Below, piece after piece: positions 30,916-40,630 of a stretch of DNA of 41,736 nt. Origin of the DNA: UBA1740 sp045587025 (GTDB taxonomy: Bacteria; Bacillota; Clostridia; Oscillospirales; CAG-272). Position numbers and translations under genes: made by a program. Within the stretch, counting starts at the first letter, position 1; each line of letters opens with the position of its first letter. The notes under the pieces are model-generated. The model ran no database searches. It worked only from the letters and a program-made list of their open reading frames with translations, and was not told where the DNA came from. The DNA lies in assembly GCA_045587025.1 (NCBI GenBank), contig JAZNBK010000049.1, forward strand, positions 1-41,736. The letters are read 5' to 3'.

Positions 30916-31719
30916 TTATCCTAACATAACGTCAAGTAGCATCATAACAGCAAAGCCGAGGACTATTCCCGTGGTTGCAAAATAAGGGTGCGCCTCTTGG
31001 TTTTTCTGACATTCCGGTATCAGCTCGTGTACCGCAACCAAAATCATTGCTCCCGCAGCAAACGCGAGCGCATATGGAAGAATAACTTCCACGTAAACGA
31101 CCAACAATGCGCCTATCACGCCTGCAATCGGCTCAACCATGCCAGATGCCTGACCGTAAAGAAAGCTCCTCTTTCTTGAGAAGCCCTCCCTCCGCAGAGG
31201 AACGGAAACCGCTGCGCCCTCGGGGAAATTTTGTAATCCGATTCCGATGGCTATGGTAATAGCGCCCATAAGATTTTCTACATCATAAGCGCCGTTTTGG
31301 AGAACGCCAAAGGCGACGCCGACCGCCAAGCCCTCGGGTATATTATGAAGCGTGATAGACAAAATCAGCATTATAATTCTGCCAAAACGCGTATTTTTGC
31401 TTTCTTGCGTGTTTGTTAGCTTTCTTCTTGTGAACGATATGACTTTATCGCTTGCCCATATGAATATTGCGCCGAACAGAAAACCTGCCGTTGCTACAAA
31501 GTAGGCAGGCAGATTTGATGCCGCCTCCGCGCGCTCTATGGCGGGCTGCAAAAGCGACCAAAAGCTCGCCGCAATCATAACACCGGAGGCAAATCCAAGC
31601 ATAAGGTTAAGCACCTTTGGATTAGGTGACTTAAAAAAGACTACCGTTGCAGCACCGAGAGCGGTTACAAACCACGTGCCAAGTGTTGCAATCAGAGCCA
31701 TAAATACAACAGAGTTCAT
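30916..31719 (-). CDS. ZIP-family metal transporter
   Basis: 267 residues, eight predicted helices. Helix IV carries SITLHNIPEGLAVGVAFG and helix V IGLQNFPEGAAVSVPL, the two metal-binding motifs of the GufA/ZupT branch; HELIPE near the C-terminus (about 238) is also typical. It should import Zn(II), possibly Fe(II) or Mn(II). A His-poor cytoplasmic loop separates helices III and IV. The ribosome site is AAAGGAGG. No Zur-like operator was recognised upstream. Confidence 0.92.
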   Translation of the reverse strand: MNSVVFMALIATLGTWFVTALGAATVVFFKSPNPKVLNLMLGFASGVMIAASFWSLLQPAIERAEAASNLPAYFVATAGFLFGAIFIWASDKVISFTRRKLTNTQESKNTRFGRIIMLILSITLHNIPEGLAVGVAFGVLQNGAYDVENLMGAITIAIGIGLQNFPEGAAVSVPLRREGFSRKRSFLYGQASGMVEPIAGVIGALLVVYVEVILPYALAFAAGAMILVAVHELIPECQKNQEAHPYFATTGIVLGFAVMMLLDVMLG

Positions 31720-31901
31720 ATTGCACCTCCTTTATTATTATATTTTTGCAAATATAAGCTGTGTATGATTTCTCATAAAAAGGAGGTAAAAATCCGAAGC
31801 TCAATAATTGGATAGCAGAGGGCAAAGAAAAAGGGCTCTGAGAATTGCTATCAAAGCCGATTTTGTTCGAGGTTACAAGGTAACTCCGCTACGCTTTGTG
31901 A

Positions 31902-32312
31902 TACCCACGCCCTACGCCTGACAAGCGAGCTTCTATGGTAGATTTTGACGGCTTAACCTCCGGCAACTCTATCGTTCTCCGTGTAAACAATCCCGTGATC
32001 GTACACATCTTGCCGTTCGTGTTGAACACAGATGCTTTCTGGGATTTTGCTGATCTGTATTCCGACGGAACAATGTCCAAGCGTTTATCCCCGACAACAT
32101 TGATGACATATGAATTTGATCCCCCTAATGAAGATGAACTTGAAAAATTCGCAGATCTTTTATGGGCGGCAAATGATACAAGAGAATCTTATCAGGCATT
32201 GCTTCGTCAAACTGACGAACTCGTGAAATCGCAATTTATCCCCCTCATTTTAGCACAAAGCGGGGAGCTGCCAAGCGCGGGAGACGGGGAGGGTCCGGCA
32301 GAGCAAATGTAA
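31902..32312 (+). pseudogene. Remnant of a type I restriction specificity subunit (HsdS)
   Basis: The frame is open from 31902, with an ATG at 31935 but no ribosome site. DKRASMVDFDGLTSGNSIVL, FWDFADLYSDGTMSKRLSPT and LLRQTDELVKSQF are motifs of an HsdS target-recognition domain and its following helix. The usual N-terminal domain is absent, a stop lies at 31899-31901, and after LVKSQF the sequence departs from the family pattern. There is no hsdM or hsdR nearby. It is therefore a decayed fragment at the left edge of the GC-rich region. The bases 31720-31901 show no other gene. Confidence 0.65.
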
Positions 32313-32327
32313 ATTTTTTTAAAAGTA

Positions 32328-32355
32328 TTGACTTCTTAAAAAAAATATATATAAT
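32328..32355 (+). promoter_or_regulatory. Promoter of the exported-protein cassette
   Basis: TTGACT, 16-base A/T-rich spacer, TATAAT, about 95 bases before the giant gene. The low-GC promoter precedes a GC-rich coding region. Confidence 0.65.
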
Positions 32356-32451
32356 ATTCTTATAAATTGAGCTAAGAATTCACTTTTTGCTTTGAGTTTT
32401 TAGATTATGAGTTATAAAGATTTGATTGCTGAAAAGAAGGGGGAAAAGAGC

Positions 32452-35400
32452 ATGAAAAATCGATTGCTTTCGTTGTTTATGGTGTGCTGCATGCTGTTTG
32501 GCAGTATGGTCTTTTCTCCGACGGCTGTTGCAGCAGACACGCTGGTGCAAAAGGATCACACCGGTATGTACGGCGCACATTTGCTAAGCCGGACTGAGAT
32601 CACCAAGAAAGGCGACGGCAGCTTTGACGTGACCGTTGACCTGTATACTTACTATGCCGTGCTCAAGCAGAACACCAATCTGACCAGCAGCACCGATGAC
32701 TTTTACGTAGTTGACCGCGACGGGCGCTACCTTGTAGAGCTCTGGGGCGGTGACGGCGCATCGGTCGGTGCGGCCAAGGGCGGCCTTGGCGGCTACGTGT
32801 ACGGCGTGATGGACCTTAAGGTAGGCGACGTGCTGTACTACACGCTGGGCGGCGCTGGGACGGTCAGTGCCGAGCCCGGCAAGGGCGGCGGCGCCAACGG
32901 TGGTGGAGGCGCGGGAGACCGCGGAAGCACGGCCGTGGGCGGTGGCGGCGGCTACTCGGCCCTCTTCTTCTACGAAAACGGAAGCGAGGCCGAGCGTTTT
33001 TACGACACTTACACCGATCAGGACGGACTCCTGACCGGTTCGGTCAGCGAGGCCGACCGAGTTTCCAAGTACATCATGATCGCCGGCGGCGGTGGCGGCG
33101 CGGGCACCGGCTCGACCACCAGCGCAAGCGTCAGCCACGCAAGCGGCGGCGACGGCGGACATTTCGGCACCACCTCGGGCACGCTGGATGCGGCCGAGGG
33201 CTATGCCGTTTCGGGTAGCTTTTTCTCGGGTGTGGGCGGCGGCTCCACCGACGGAAGCGGCGAATACGCCGGCAAGGGCGGAACCTATCTCCCCGGCAAG
33301 GTGGTCACTACCGCCTGGAGCCTGGGTAAGGGCGGCCAGCCCAATGACTGGGTAGGCGCGCAGAACAAAAACCTCATCGGCGGCGCAGGCGGTACGGGTA
33401 ACTACCGCGGCGGCGGCGGCGGAGCCGGCTTTGCGGGCGGCTCGGGCGGCGTGGTCTCCAACGTGGTGCTGGCAACCGGTGTCGGCGGCGGTGGCGGCGG
33501 CTCGTCCTTTGTGTTCCGCGATGACCGTCTGACCACGGAGCTGCAGACGGATGCGATGGACTATTCCATCGGCCGTGAGCGTCCCGACCAGAGAGCCGGT
33601 GACGAGGACGGCGCACTTGGCGGCTTCTTCCACATCGTCTATCTGGACGAGGACGACGTTTCCTACCTCTCCGACCTCAACATCGAATTCGCACGTACCC
33701 CCTTCTTCAACATCACTGCCTTTGAGGCCATCAATACCGTGAACGGCGTTCCGCGTGAGCCCTACGAGTTTATCGAGGCGGATACCCCCGAGGAGCGCGC
33801 GGATAAGATCAACATCGACCACGTCAGCTACTCCATCGAGGATAACAGCTACGCGCCCATCGATGAGAATACCCCGGCCGGCGCTTTGGCCACACCCAAA
33901 TTCAAGATTCCTAAGGTCTCGCTGATGCCCAACCGCACGACGGGTGAGGATCGCGACCACCTGACCATCCGGCTCACCTTTACGCCAAAGGCCGACTTTG
34001 CGGGCGGCAACAACGTGCCGCTGTTTGCGGGAAGCGTGATCACCGTCATCCCCTCCGACGGCGATGCCCTCCACGCAGCAGGTGAGATCCCCATGAAAAA
34101 CTTTTGCGGCTACGTCAACGTGCCGCTGAAGCTGAGCCCTGCCCCCGTCAACCATACGCCGCAGGGTCTTGACCCCGAAAAAATGACCCACAAGGTCTCC
34201 TCGCTCTACGTCGACCGCTACGCCGACGTGCGCGGAAATTACGATGCGCATTGGCAGTACTGCTTCCTTGAGGAGATCGGCATGCACAGCGTGACCGACG
34301 AGCTCGGCAACCCCGTGCCCGTGCTTAAGGACGACGGCACCGACAACACCGTCTCGCCCGACGAGACCACGCGCTTCTTCGTTGAACTGAGCGCCACGGC
34401 AAAAACGCCGACAAAGAGCTTTGCCAAGCTTGGCGACCCCGTCACCTCTGCAACCTTTACCGGTGTGTCAGTCATCACCATCGCCGGCTCGGGCATGGAG
34501 GCTCTGGGGCAGAATATGGTGGTCTACAACAAGTCGCTATCCTATTTGGACGGCCAATACGTCCTTGGGCTTCACGTAAGCTCCGACTCCAGCGGCTCCA
34601 TCCAGAGCGAGGACAGCATGCCCAAATTCAATAACGTACAGTACGGCGGCGGCACCGATCAAAACGGTCAGACCGTCAGCCGCATCTCCACCGTCTCCAT
34701 CCCCATCGACGGCGTATATACCGTCACACTCAAGGGCGGCAACGGCGGTATGGGCGGCTCGGCCAGCTTTACGCTGCTGGGTGCAAACGGCGGTACGGGC
34801 GGCGTGGGCGCCAACCTCTCCGCCACTTTCTATCTCCCCGTTGGCACGCGCCTGATGTTCTACGCCGGCAAAAACGCGGCCGACCAGACCCTTACCAACA
34901 AGGGGGCGCTTGGCGGCGACCCCTCGTACGTGGCGGTGCTGGACGAGAACGGAAACATTGATTATTATCTGATGATCGCCGCAGGCGGTCCGGGCGGCGG
35001 CGGCGCCGGTGCACTCTGGTCGGACGGTACCAACGGTACACAGCCCACTTCCATCCAGGCCTCCGCCACAAAGCTCACCACCGAGGCCGAGCTTGCGACC
35101 TATACCGGTGCCACCGGTAAGGACGGCGGCTGGGGCGGCAGCGGAAAAGCAGGCACGGCAGGCACCAGCTACATTTACGCGGCCGAAAAGGACGCCGACG
35201 GCATTGAGCTTCGCGAGAGCGCCTCTCTCGGCAATCCCGGTACGCTCCAGGCAGGCGGCGGCGCGTCGCTGACCTGCGACAGTCTCGGCGAGGATCTTGG
35301 CGGCAGCGAGGCACAGCTGGGACACTATGTGCTGGACACCGCCATCTCCAAGTATTTCACCGTAAAGGACGTTAAGCTTGACGTCACGTCGGGCGACAAA

Positions 35401-38061
35401 TCGAGCGCAAGCGTGACCTATGATACACAGACCTACATCAATAAGGACACCTTGACCGCGGGCGAGGACTACGTCTACTCGCTGGTCACGGCCAACGTCT
35501 CCCTCTCGCCCGTCCTCCTGAACGAGGAAAGCGAATACAAGCACGTGGAATTCACCGTGAACATCCACCTTACGCCGCGCACGGGCTTCCTTGGAGGTAA
35601 CGACGTCAAGGTCATCGAGCCGGCAAGGGATACCACCGGATTTCTTACGGGAATGCAGCTTTCTCTGCCCGGAACCGAGGACTACATCGGCATCGGCGAG
35701 AGCCGCACGCTGGACTACGCCAACGTGGTCATCGATTCCTCGCTTCAGATCAGCGAGGATGCGCTCACCGTGCAGAACAAAACCTACGTTTACGGCGACT
35801 CCCTTTATATGTACGATCTTGTGGAGAGCGTGACGCTTCCCGACCTTTCGGGATATACCTGGGAGGCCGATTATCTAAGGCTGATCGACCCCCGCAAGGA
35901 CGCCACACCCATCCACGTTTCCCAAACCACCCCCTTTGACATTTACGCGGGCGTTGGCCCTCTTTACGAGGACCCGTACGCCACGACGGTCGGCGCGGTC
36001 GATGCGCTGACGGTCACAGGGACCGCCACGGTCTACACCGACTTTGCCGCCACCTTTGACTTAACGCATATCGAGCCGGTCGGCGTTACGCTTGAGGACG
36101 GACGTGACCTTATCCCCTTCGGCTCCGACGGCGCGGGTGGCTATATCGCGACAAACGATTACGTGTTCACACTCAAGACCGAGGCAACGGGTGGAGACCA
36201 CCACGAGCACCACCTGCCCAAGTCCATCACTGTTACGGTGGGCGACACGGTTCTGAGGGAGGGCGAGGGCTATAGCTACGACCGCGGCTACGATACCGAC
36301 ACCAACCACGAAAATCACGCGACTGAGGCCAAGGTCACCGTCTATCGGGAGTACATCACCGGCAACGTTCACATCACCGCGGCGGCGTGCGAGGAGCACC
36401 ATACGCTCTACTACGTCTACCAGTCTGCGCCCGGCAGCGAGGCCACGGCAACGCTGCAGCTGACAAACAAGCACTACAGCGAATACATCGATCCTCAGAC
36501 CGACTTTGCCGCGTCGGGAACGGCGCTTCCCGCACCCGACGAGCATTACAGGTTCGTCTGGGACTTCGGCGAGCTGGCTACGCACGTCGACGAGGAGGAC
36601 GGCAAGACCTACCACGTCATGCCCAAGGGTGAGGCGTGGGTCACGGGCAGCTATGTTCCCAAGGATTACACCGTTACGGTCCACTACGTGCTCAAGGACG
36701 GCACCAAGGCCGCCGAAAGCCACAGCGAGACCTTCGCCTACGGCTCGGATTACAGCATCGTTTCTCCCGCCGTGAGTGGCTTTGTTCCCGATATGCCCAC
36801 CGTCACGGGCACCGTGGACGGCGATATGGAGATCACCGTCACTTTCGCCGAGGCCGAGGGCGTGACCATCTATTATCTTTACGCGGACGGCACGACCGCC
36901 GCCGACACCGCAGACCTTACCTTTGACGAGATCGAGGGCGGTCTGACCGTCACCTCGCCTTCGATTTTCGGCTACACGCCCGATGTGGCGTCGATCACCG
37001 TGAGCGAGGCGGACGATGGCAAGACCTTTACCGTTACTTACGCCCCTAACCGCTACACGCTGACCTTTACGGTGGACGGCGAGGTGGTCGAGACCCGCAC
37101 GGTAGAGTATGACAGCATCTACAGCTACGATCCCACAAGCGGATCATACGTCTCCTTCCCCACCGCCGTAAAGCTGGGCTTCACCTTTGAGGGCTGGAAG
37201 CGCGGCGCCATCACGGTGAGGGCAGGCGACACGGTCAAGATCACGGCAGACACCACGCTGGAAGCAAGCTTCAAGTCCCTGTCCTTCCTCATTACCGTGC
37301 ATTACGTAAACGATCTTGGCGACACGGTGCACCCGTCGGCAAGCGCAAGCTTTGACGTGGGCAATTCCTACTTCTTTGATTCGCCAACCGTGGCCGGTCA
37401 TGAGGACGCGGACGACGTTTCGGGAACCATGCCGGCGCAAAATCTGGTCTTCACCGTGACCTACACCCGAAGCTCCTACACCGTAACCGTTCATTACGTG
37501 ACACCAAGCGGCGCGCAGGAGCTCGAGAGCTATCGGGCAAGCGTGCTTCACGGTGACAGTTATTCGGTCACCTCGCCAAGCCTTAACGGCTACCGGCCCA
37601 ATATGGCGATGGTCGAGGGCGTGGTCAATGCGGCGCCCGTGGTGATCACAGTCACCTACTACAGTATCGCCATTTCGGTGGATATATCCTGGGGAGATAT
37701 GCTTTTCAGCTACGACCTTGGCAACTGGGATCCGCAGACGCACACCTACAGCGGCGGCTCGCTTACGCCCTTGGATGGCAGTAACACCGTCAGCGTGACC
37801 AACAACACAAGCGGCACGCGCATTGCCGTCGGATTTGAATTCATCGTCTCGAACGAATACCCGGGCATCACGGGCTACTATAGCTCCGACGCTGCCGGCT
37901 CCAAAGCCATCACGGGCGAGGTCACGCTTGGCACAAGCCAAAACCAAAAGAGTACCACGGCATATTTCCATCTCGAGGACAACGAATCGCTTGGCGCGCT
38001 CGCTCTTCCCAACTCCTTCACCGCCGGTACCTGCACTCTCACCATCAGCGAGGCCAATTGA
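32452..38061 (+). CDS. Giant secreted glycine-rich surface protein with MucBP-like repeats
   Basis: 1,869 residues from the ATG at 32452, chosen for GGGGGAAAAGAG upstream and because it places the signal peptide (to about 28, TAVAA) at the N-terminus. Residues of about 93-399 and 754-938 are glycine-rich domains of the PF12810 type (LVELWGGDGASVG, GGGGGAGTGSTT; YTVTLKGGNGGMGG). Later come three MucBP-like units with VTVHYV or ITVHYV (about 1405, 1612, 1677), an InlB-type beta-repeat ending FEGWK (about 1533-1587), and a final domain (1742-1869) beginning SVDISWGDMLFSYD. There is no LPxTG motif or C-terminal membrane segment, so attachment must be indirect. It is GC-rich and first of a four-gene unit. 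A surface fibre or adhesin is inferred. Confidence 0.85.
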   Translation: MKNRLLSLFMVCCMLFGSMVFSPTAVAADTLVQKDHTGMYGAHLLSRTEITKKGDGSFDVTVDLYTYYAVLKQNTNLTSSTDDFYVVDRDGRYLVELWGGDGASVGAAKGGLGGYVYGVMDLKVGDVLYYTLGGAGTVSAEPGKGGGANGGGGAGDRGSTAVGGGGGYSALFFYENGSEAERFYDTYTDQDGLLTGSVSEADRVSKYIMIAGGGGGAGTGSTTSASVSHASGGDGGHFGTTSGTLDAAEGYAVSGSFFSGVGGGSTDGSGEYAGKGGTYLPGKVVTTAWSLGKGGQPNDWVGAQNKNLIGGAGGTGNYRGGGGGAGFAGGSGGVVSNVVLATGVGGGGGGSSFVFRDDRLTTELQTDAMDYSIGRERPDQRAGDEDGALGGFFHIVYLDEDDVSYLSDLNIEFARTPFFNITAFEAINTVNGVPREPYEFIEADTPEERADKINIDHVSYSIEDNSYAPIDENTPAGALATPKFKIPKVSLMPNRTTGEDRDHLTIRLTFTPKADFAGGNNVPLFAGSVITVIPSDGDALHAAGEIPMKNFCGYVNVPLKLSPAPVNHTPQGLDPEKMTHKVSSLYVDRYADVRGNYDAHWQYCFLEEIGMHSVTDELGNPVPVLKDDGTDNTVSPDETTRFFVELSATAKTPTKSFAKLGDPVTSATFTGVSVITIAGSGMEALGQNMVVYNKSLSYLDGQYVLGLHVSSDSSGSIQSEDSMPKFNNVQYGGGTDQNGQTVSRISTVSIPIDGVYTVTLKGGNGGMGGSASFTLLGANGGTGGVGANLSATFYLPVGTRLMFYAGKNAADQTLTNKGALGGDPSYVAVLDENGNIDYYLMIAAGGPGGGGAGALWSDGTNGTQPTSIQASATKLTTEAELATYTGATGKDGGWGGSGKAGTAGTSYIYAAEKDADGIELRESASLGNPGTLQAGGGASLTCDSLGEDLGGSEAQLGHYVLDTAISKYFTVKDVKLDVTSGDKSSASVTYDTQTYINKDTLTAGEDYVYSLVTANVSLSPVLLNEESEYKHVEFTVNIHLTPRTGFLGGNDVKVIEPARDTTGFLTGMQLSLPGTEDYIGIGESRTLDYANVVIDSSLQISEDALTVQNKTYVYGDSLYMYDLVESVTLPDLSGYTWEADYLRLIDPRKDATPIHVSQTTPFDIYAGVGPLYEDPYATTVGAVDALTVTGTATVYTDFAATFDLTHIEPVGVTLEDGRDLIPFGSDGAGGYIATNDYVFTLKTEATGGDHHEHHLPKSITVTVGDTVLREGEGYSYDRGYDTDTNHENHATEAKVTVYREYITGNVHITAAACEEHHTLYYVYQSAPGSEATATLQLTNKHYSEYIDPQTDFAASGTALPAPDEHYRFVWDFGELATHVDEEDGKTYHVMPKGEAWVTGSYVPKDYTVTVHYVLKDGTKAAESHSETFAYGSDYSIVSPAVSGFVPDMPTVTGTVDGDMEITVTFAEAEGVTIYYLYADGTTAADTADLTFDEIEGGLTVTSPSIFGYTPDVASITVSEADDGKTFTVTYAPNRYTLTFTVDGEVVETRTVEYDSIYSYDPTSGSYVSFPTAVKLGFTFEGWKRGAITVRAGDTVKITADTTLEASFKSLSFLITVHYVNDLGDTVHPSASASFDVGNSYFFDSPTVAGHEDADDVSGTMPAQNLVFTVTYTRSSYTVTVHYVTPSGAQELESYRASVLHGDSYSVTSPSLNGYRPNMAMVEGVVNAAPVVITVTYYSIAISVDISWGDMLFSYDLGNWDPQTHTYSGGSLTPLDGSNTVSVTNNTSGTRIAVGFEFIVSNEYPGITGYYSSDAAGSKAITGEVTLGTSQNQKSTTAYFHLEDNESLGALALPNSFTAGTCTLTISEAN

Positions 38062-38215
38062 CCAAATTCAAATTTTGTTTTGCCTGCAGGGAAAAGTTTT
38101 TGCGGAGCTTTTTTCAAAAAGCGACCCGCCGGAGGCACGTTTCCCTTTGCAAATTTAAACACACCGCAAGACTTCAATTTTACTTATCACGCCCCCAAAG
38201 AAATCAGGAGGTTTT

Positions 38216-39076
38216 ATGACAGGCTTTCATCACATTTTCAAGCAGGATTATGACAAGCGGATCTTTCTGGGCGACCAGTTTATCTTTTGTTATTCCGAGA
38301 AAAAGATGCGCGAGCTCTATCCGGAAAAGAACTATACCGTTGTCGGCGAGGCAAAGAGCTCAAAGCGGTTAAGAAAGAAGAAAGCGGAGCCGAAGGAGCC
38401 CAAAAAAGAGCGCCGTGTTGGTCGCCTCCACATCGGCAGCAAGGAGGTCGACGTGTTCCGCCACGGCGAGCACGCGGGGCTTCTTCATAAACGCGAGGGC
38501 TACGTTTGCGTGGGCGGCGACACCTTTATCGCGATCTACAGCAGCCGTTTTCCCTTTCTTCTGTCGCTTTTGGCGGTGCTTTCGATGATCATGGTCACCA
38601 CGGTGCTGGTGGCGCAGCTTATCGGCAACCCAAAGCCGCCCGTGGTCATCCATCCCGACCATCCGCTTCCCGAAATTGACCCCGACATCGAGATGCTTCC
38701 CGTCGACGAAGACGGCGACAAGGTGCAGTCCGAAAGCGGTGGCGGCTTTGTTTCCATGGTGTTTACCAAGGAGGCAAGCATCTCGCTTTCGTCCAATACG
38801 GCAACCATCTACTACCAAAACCCGAGCAAGTCCAACCACGCCGTGATTCTTGAGCTGTATCTGATCTCGGACGGACAGGAGTACTTCCTTGGCCGCACGG
38901 GGCTGATCCCGGCAGGCGGCGCCATCTACCGAATGGACGTGTCCGAACGCGACGCCGGCATCCGCGCCGGTATCTACACAGGACTTTACCGCACCTATTA
39001 TTATGACCCCCAAACGGGCGAGCGCGCCGCGATCTCGTCCGATATCACCGAGGTTAAGATCTCAGTGACCGAATAA
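38216..39076 (+). CDS. Single-pass membrane protein with extracytoplasmic beta domain
   Basis: 286 residues. A basic cytoplasmic part (1-100, with a KKKAEPKEPKKERR stretch) is followed by one membrane helix (about 103-128), a proline/acidic linker (NPKPPVVIHPDHPLPEIDP) and a beta-rich domain (about 180-286). Its core ELYLISDGQEYFLGRTGLIP is matched in the last gene of the cassette (VYDADGSELGRSGLIRPG). The N-terminal cytoplasmic half was not recognised. The ribosome site is AGGAGG. It could be the membrane base or assembly factor for the secreted proteins on either side. Confidence 0.75.
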   Translation: MTGFHHIFKQDYDKRIFLGDQFIFCYSEKKMRELYPEKNYTVVGEAKSSKRLRKKKAEPKEPKKERRVGRLHIGSKEVDVFRHGEHAGLLHKREGYVCVGGDTFIAIYSSRFPFLLSLLAVLSMIMVTTVLVAQLIGNPKPPVVIHPDHPLPEIDPDIEMLPVDEDGDKVQSESGGGFVSMVFTKEASISLSSNTATIYYQNPSKSNHAVILELYLISDGQEYFLGRTGLIPAGGAIYRMDVSERDAGIRAGIYTGLYRTYYYDPQTGERAAISSDITEVKISVTE

Positions 39077-39154
39077 CCCAAACTATAATCGCATCGCACG
39101 TGAGGCAAGCGTTGCGAATATAATATATTAAAATTCAGAAAGGAAATCACAATC

Positions 39155-39691
39155 ATGAAAAAGTTTTTGTCTCTTGTCCTTGTGCTTGTAATGACGCTCA
39201 CTCTTTCGGTTAACGTATTTGCTGAAGCCGGCAGTGCTACCGTTGGTGTTGCGGAAAACAGCGTTCCCGACAACAACACGCAAATTCCTGTAAAGGTTAA
39301 AGTTAGTGAAACTGCTGCTACTCCGACGTACAAAATCGATCTTTCCTGGGAATCCATGACCTTCACCTATGTAGTTTCCAACAGCTATGACGTTACCACT
39401 CATGTGAACACGCGTACCGGAGACTGGACGGATACAGACGCCGATATCACGGTTACCAACCACTCCAATGCTTCGGTAGAGATTGACGCTACCATCGAGG
39501 TAGTAACGAACACCACCGGTATTACCGCAACCTTCAACGGCGGTGCTACAACGGCAAACGGTACTCTGGGTACCGCTGAAGGCTCCGGAAACACGCCTCC
39601 TTCTACAAAGTTCACCGTTTACATCAACGGTGAAGAGCCGACTATTAGCACTGAGACGACCATCTCGAATGTAAAGGTTGTCATTAGCTAA
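39155..39691 (+). CDS. Small secreted protein sharing the giant protein's C-terminal domain
   Basis: 178 residues. A signal peptide ends near VNVFA (about 23), followed by one beta-rich domain: KIDLSWESMTFTYV, then ITVTNHSNASVEIDATIEV, then the ending ISNVKVVIS. The giant protein's last 125 residues have SVDISWGDMLFSYD and VSVTNNTSGTRIAVGFEF in the same places. No anchor motif is present. Its codon use is less GC-rich than its neighbours. It is followed by a strong stem-loop, which might stabilise its message. It may be a subunit that stacks on, or polymerises with, the giant protein. Confidence 0.75.
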   Translation: MKKFLSLVLVLVMTLTLSVNVFAEAGSATVGVAENSVPDNNTQIPVKVKVSETAATPTYKIDLSWESMTFTYVVSNSYDVTTHVNTRTGDWTDTDADITVTNHSNASVEIDATIEVVTNTTGITATFNGGATTANGTLGTAEGSGNTPPSTKFTVYINGEEPTISTETTISNVKVVIS

Positions 39692-39706
39692 TAAAAGTAA
39701 AAATCC

Positions 39707-39735
39707 GCAAGCACACGGCCCTGCCGTGTGCTTGC
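39707..39735 (+). other. Strong intercistronic stem-loop
   Basis: GCAAGCACACGGC/GCCGTGTGCTTGC, a 13-bp perfect stem with a three-base loop, but no T run after it. It lies between the small secreted protein gene and the last cassette gene; likely to slow 3' decay or partly attenuate transcription. Confidence 0.65.
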
Positions 39736-39757
39736 CAAAAGAATTTGGAGAGTAACC

Positions 39758-40258
39758 ATGGACAAACGGCAACGCCTTGCTTTGGCGATCCTTGGCGGCC
39801 TTCTGGCGGCGGCACTTATCCTGCTTGCCGTGCTTTTGGCCACACGGTCGCCCGAAACTGTAATCTCGGAGTTCCAAGCACCCCCCTTTGAGGAGAACGC
39901 CCTTGTCGGCGTACCAACGGAGGTGCTCGCGCGTGCGGACTACCGCCCGATCGATGTGGAGGGAAACTATACCTTCGCGATCTGCGGTGCTCCCGAATAT
40001 AAGGACGGTCAGCTGATTCCCTACTTTGCCTCACACGGGGAAAACAAGGTCTGGCTGCTTATCAAGGTATACGATGCGGACGGCTCTGAGCTTGGACGGA
40101 GTGGTCTCATCCGCCCGGGCGAATGCCTTGGATCCATAGCGCTGAGCGCGCCCCCCGTTGGCGAGACGGTATCGGTCAAGGTCTTATCCTATGAGCCCGA
40201 CACTTATTTCAGCCGCGGCTCGGCCGCTGTCAACCTTCCCCTTGCTCCCCAACCTTGA
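39758..40258 (+). CDS. Membrane-anchored protein with the second shared domain
   Basis: 166 residues from the ATG at 39758 (TTGGAGAG upstream). One N-terminal membrane helix (about 7-28) and an extracytoplasmic domain of about 130 residues, with WLLIKVYDADGSELGRSGLI, RPGECLGSI and VKVLSYEPDTYFSRGS. The middle matches the C-terminal domain of the 38216-39076 protein. It lacks the cytoplasmic part of that protein, so it looks like a simpler relative encoded at the other end of the cassette. No family name can be given. Confidence 0.72.
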   Translation: MDKRQRLALAILGGLLAAALILLAVLLATRSPETVISEFQAPPFEENALVGVPTEVLARADYRPIDVEGNYTFAICGAPEYKDGQLIPYFASHGENKVWLLIKVYDADGSELGRSGLIRPGECLGSIALSAPPVGETVSVKVLSYEPDTYFSRGSAAVNLPLAPQP

Positions 40259-40270
40259 TGAAACCATCAA

Positions 40271-40313
40271 AAAAAGAACCCGTAGGGATCATCCCCAAAC
40301 GGGCTCTTTTTTA
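40271..40313 (+). terminator. Terminator of the exported-protein cassette
   Basis: AAAAAGAACCCGT/ACGGGCTCTTTTTT enclosing a second GGGAT/ATCCC hairpin, 13 bases after the last stop. Confidence 0.85.
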
Positions 40314-40390
40314 TTTGTATGGAAAGTGCTTCAAATGTTGATTTGTCGGTGTTTCAACATTTTGTGCAAGCAGACTTTATTCGTCGCACG

Positions 40391-40495
40391 GGCTCCCTCA
40401 GTCGCCTACCCGGCGCCATGCTTCGCACCGGACCCTTTTGTCTGCTTCGCAGACATTTCCCACACGCGTGGGGAATCACCCTCCCGGAGGGAGCC
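40391..40495. repeat. MITE-like palindromic element
   Basis: About 105 bases bounded by GGCTCCCTC and GAGGGAGCC, with inner hairpins TGTCTGCTTCGCAGACA and CCCACACGCGTGGG. I recall closely similar GGCTCCCTC-ended elements as high-copy intergenic repeats in gut Clostridia. No gene lies between 40314 and 40564. Confidence 0.6.
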
Positions 40496-40564
40496 TTTCC
40501 CGAAGCCATCTTGCTCCTGCATAAACAGACCGACAAACTACAATTTGTCGAGCAGTTGATAAGC

Positions 40565-40597
40565 AAAGGGCTGACGGAAAATAAAACGTCAGCCTTT
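40565..40597 (-). terminator. Terminator of the GNAT gene
   Basis: Minus strand: AAAGGCTGACG/CGTCAGCCCTTT with one bulge, followed by GCTTAT; 34 bases beyond the GNAT stop. Confidence 0.65.
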
Positions 40598-40630
40598 AAA
40601 ATTTGCGTCGGAGGAAACAAAGGAAACAGG

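Noticed and set aside
32584..34287. 567-codon minus-strand frame inside the giant gene
   Set aside because: It arises from the GC-rich glycine codons on the other strand; it has no ribosome site and an Ala/Val-rich, domain-free translation.
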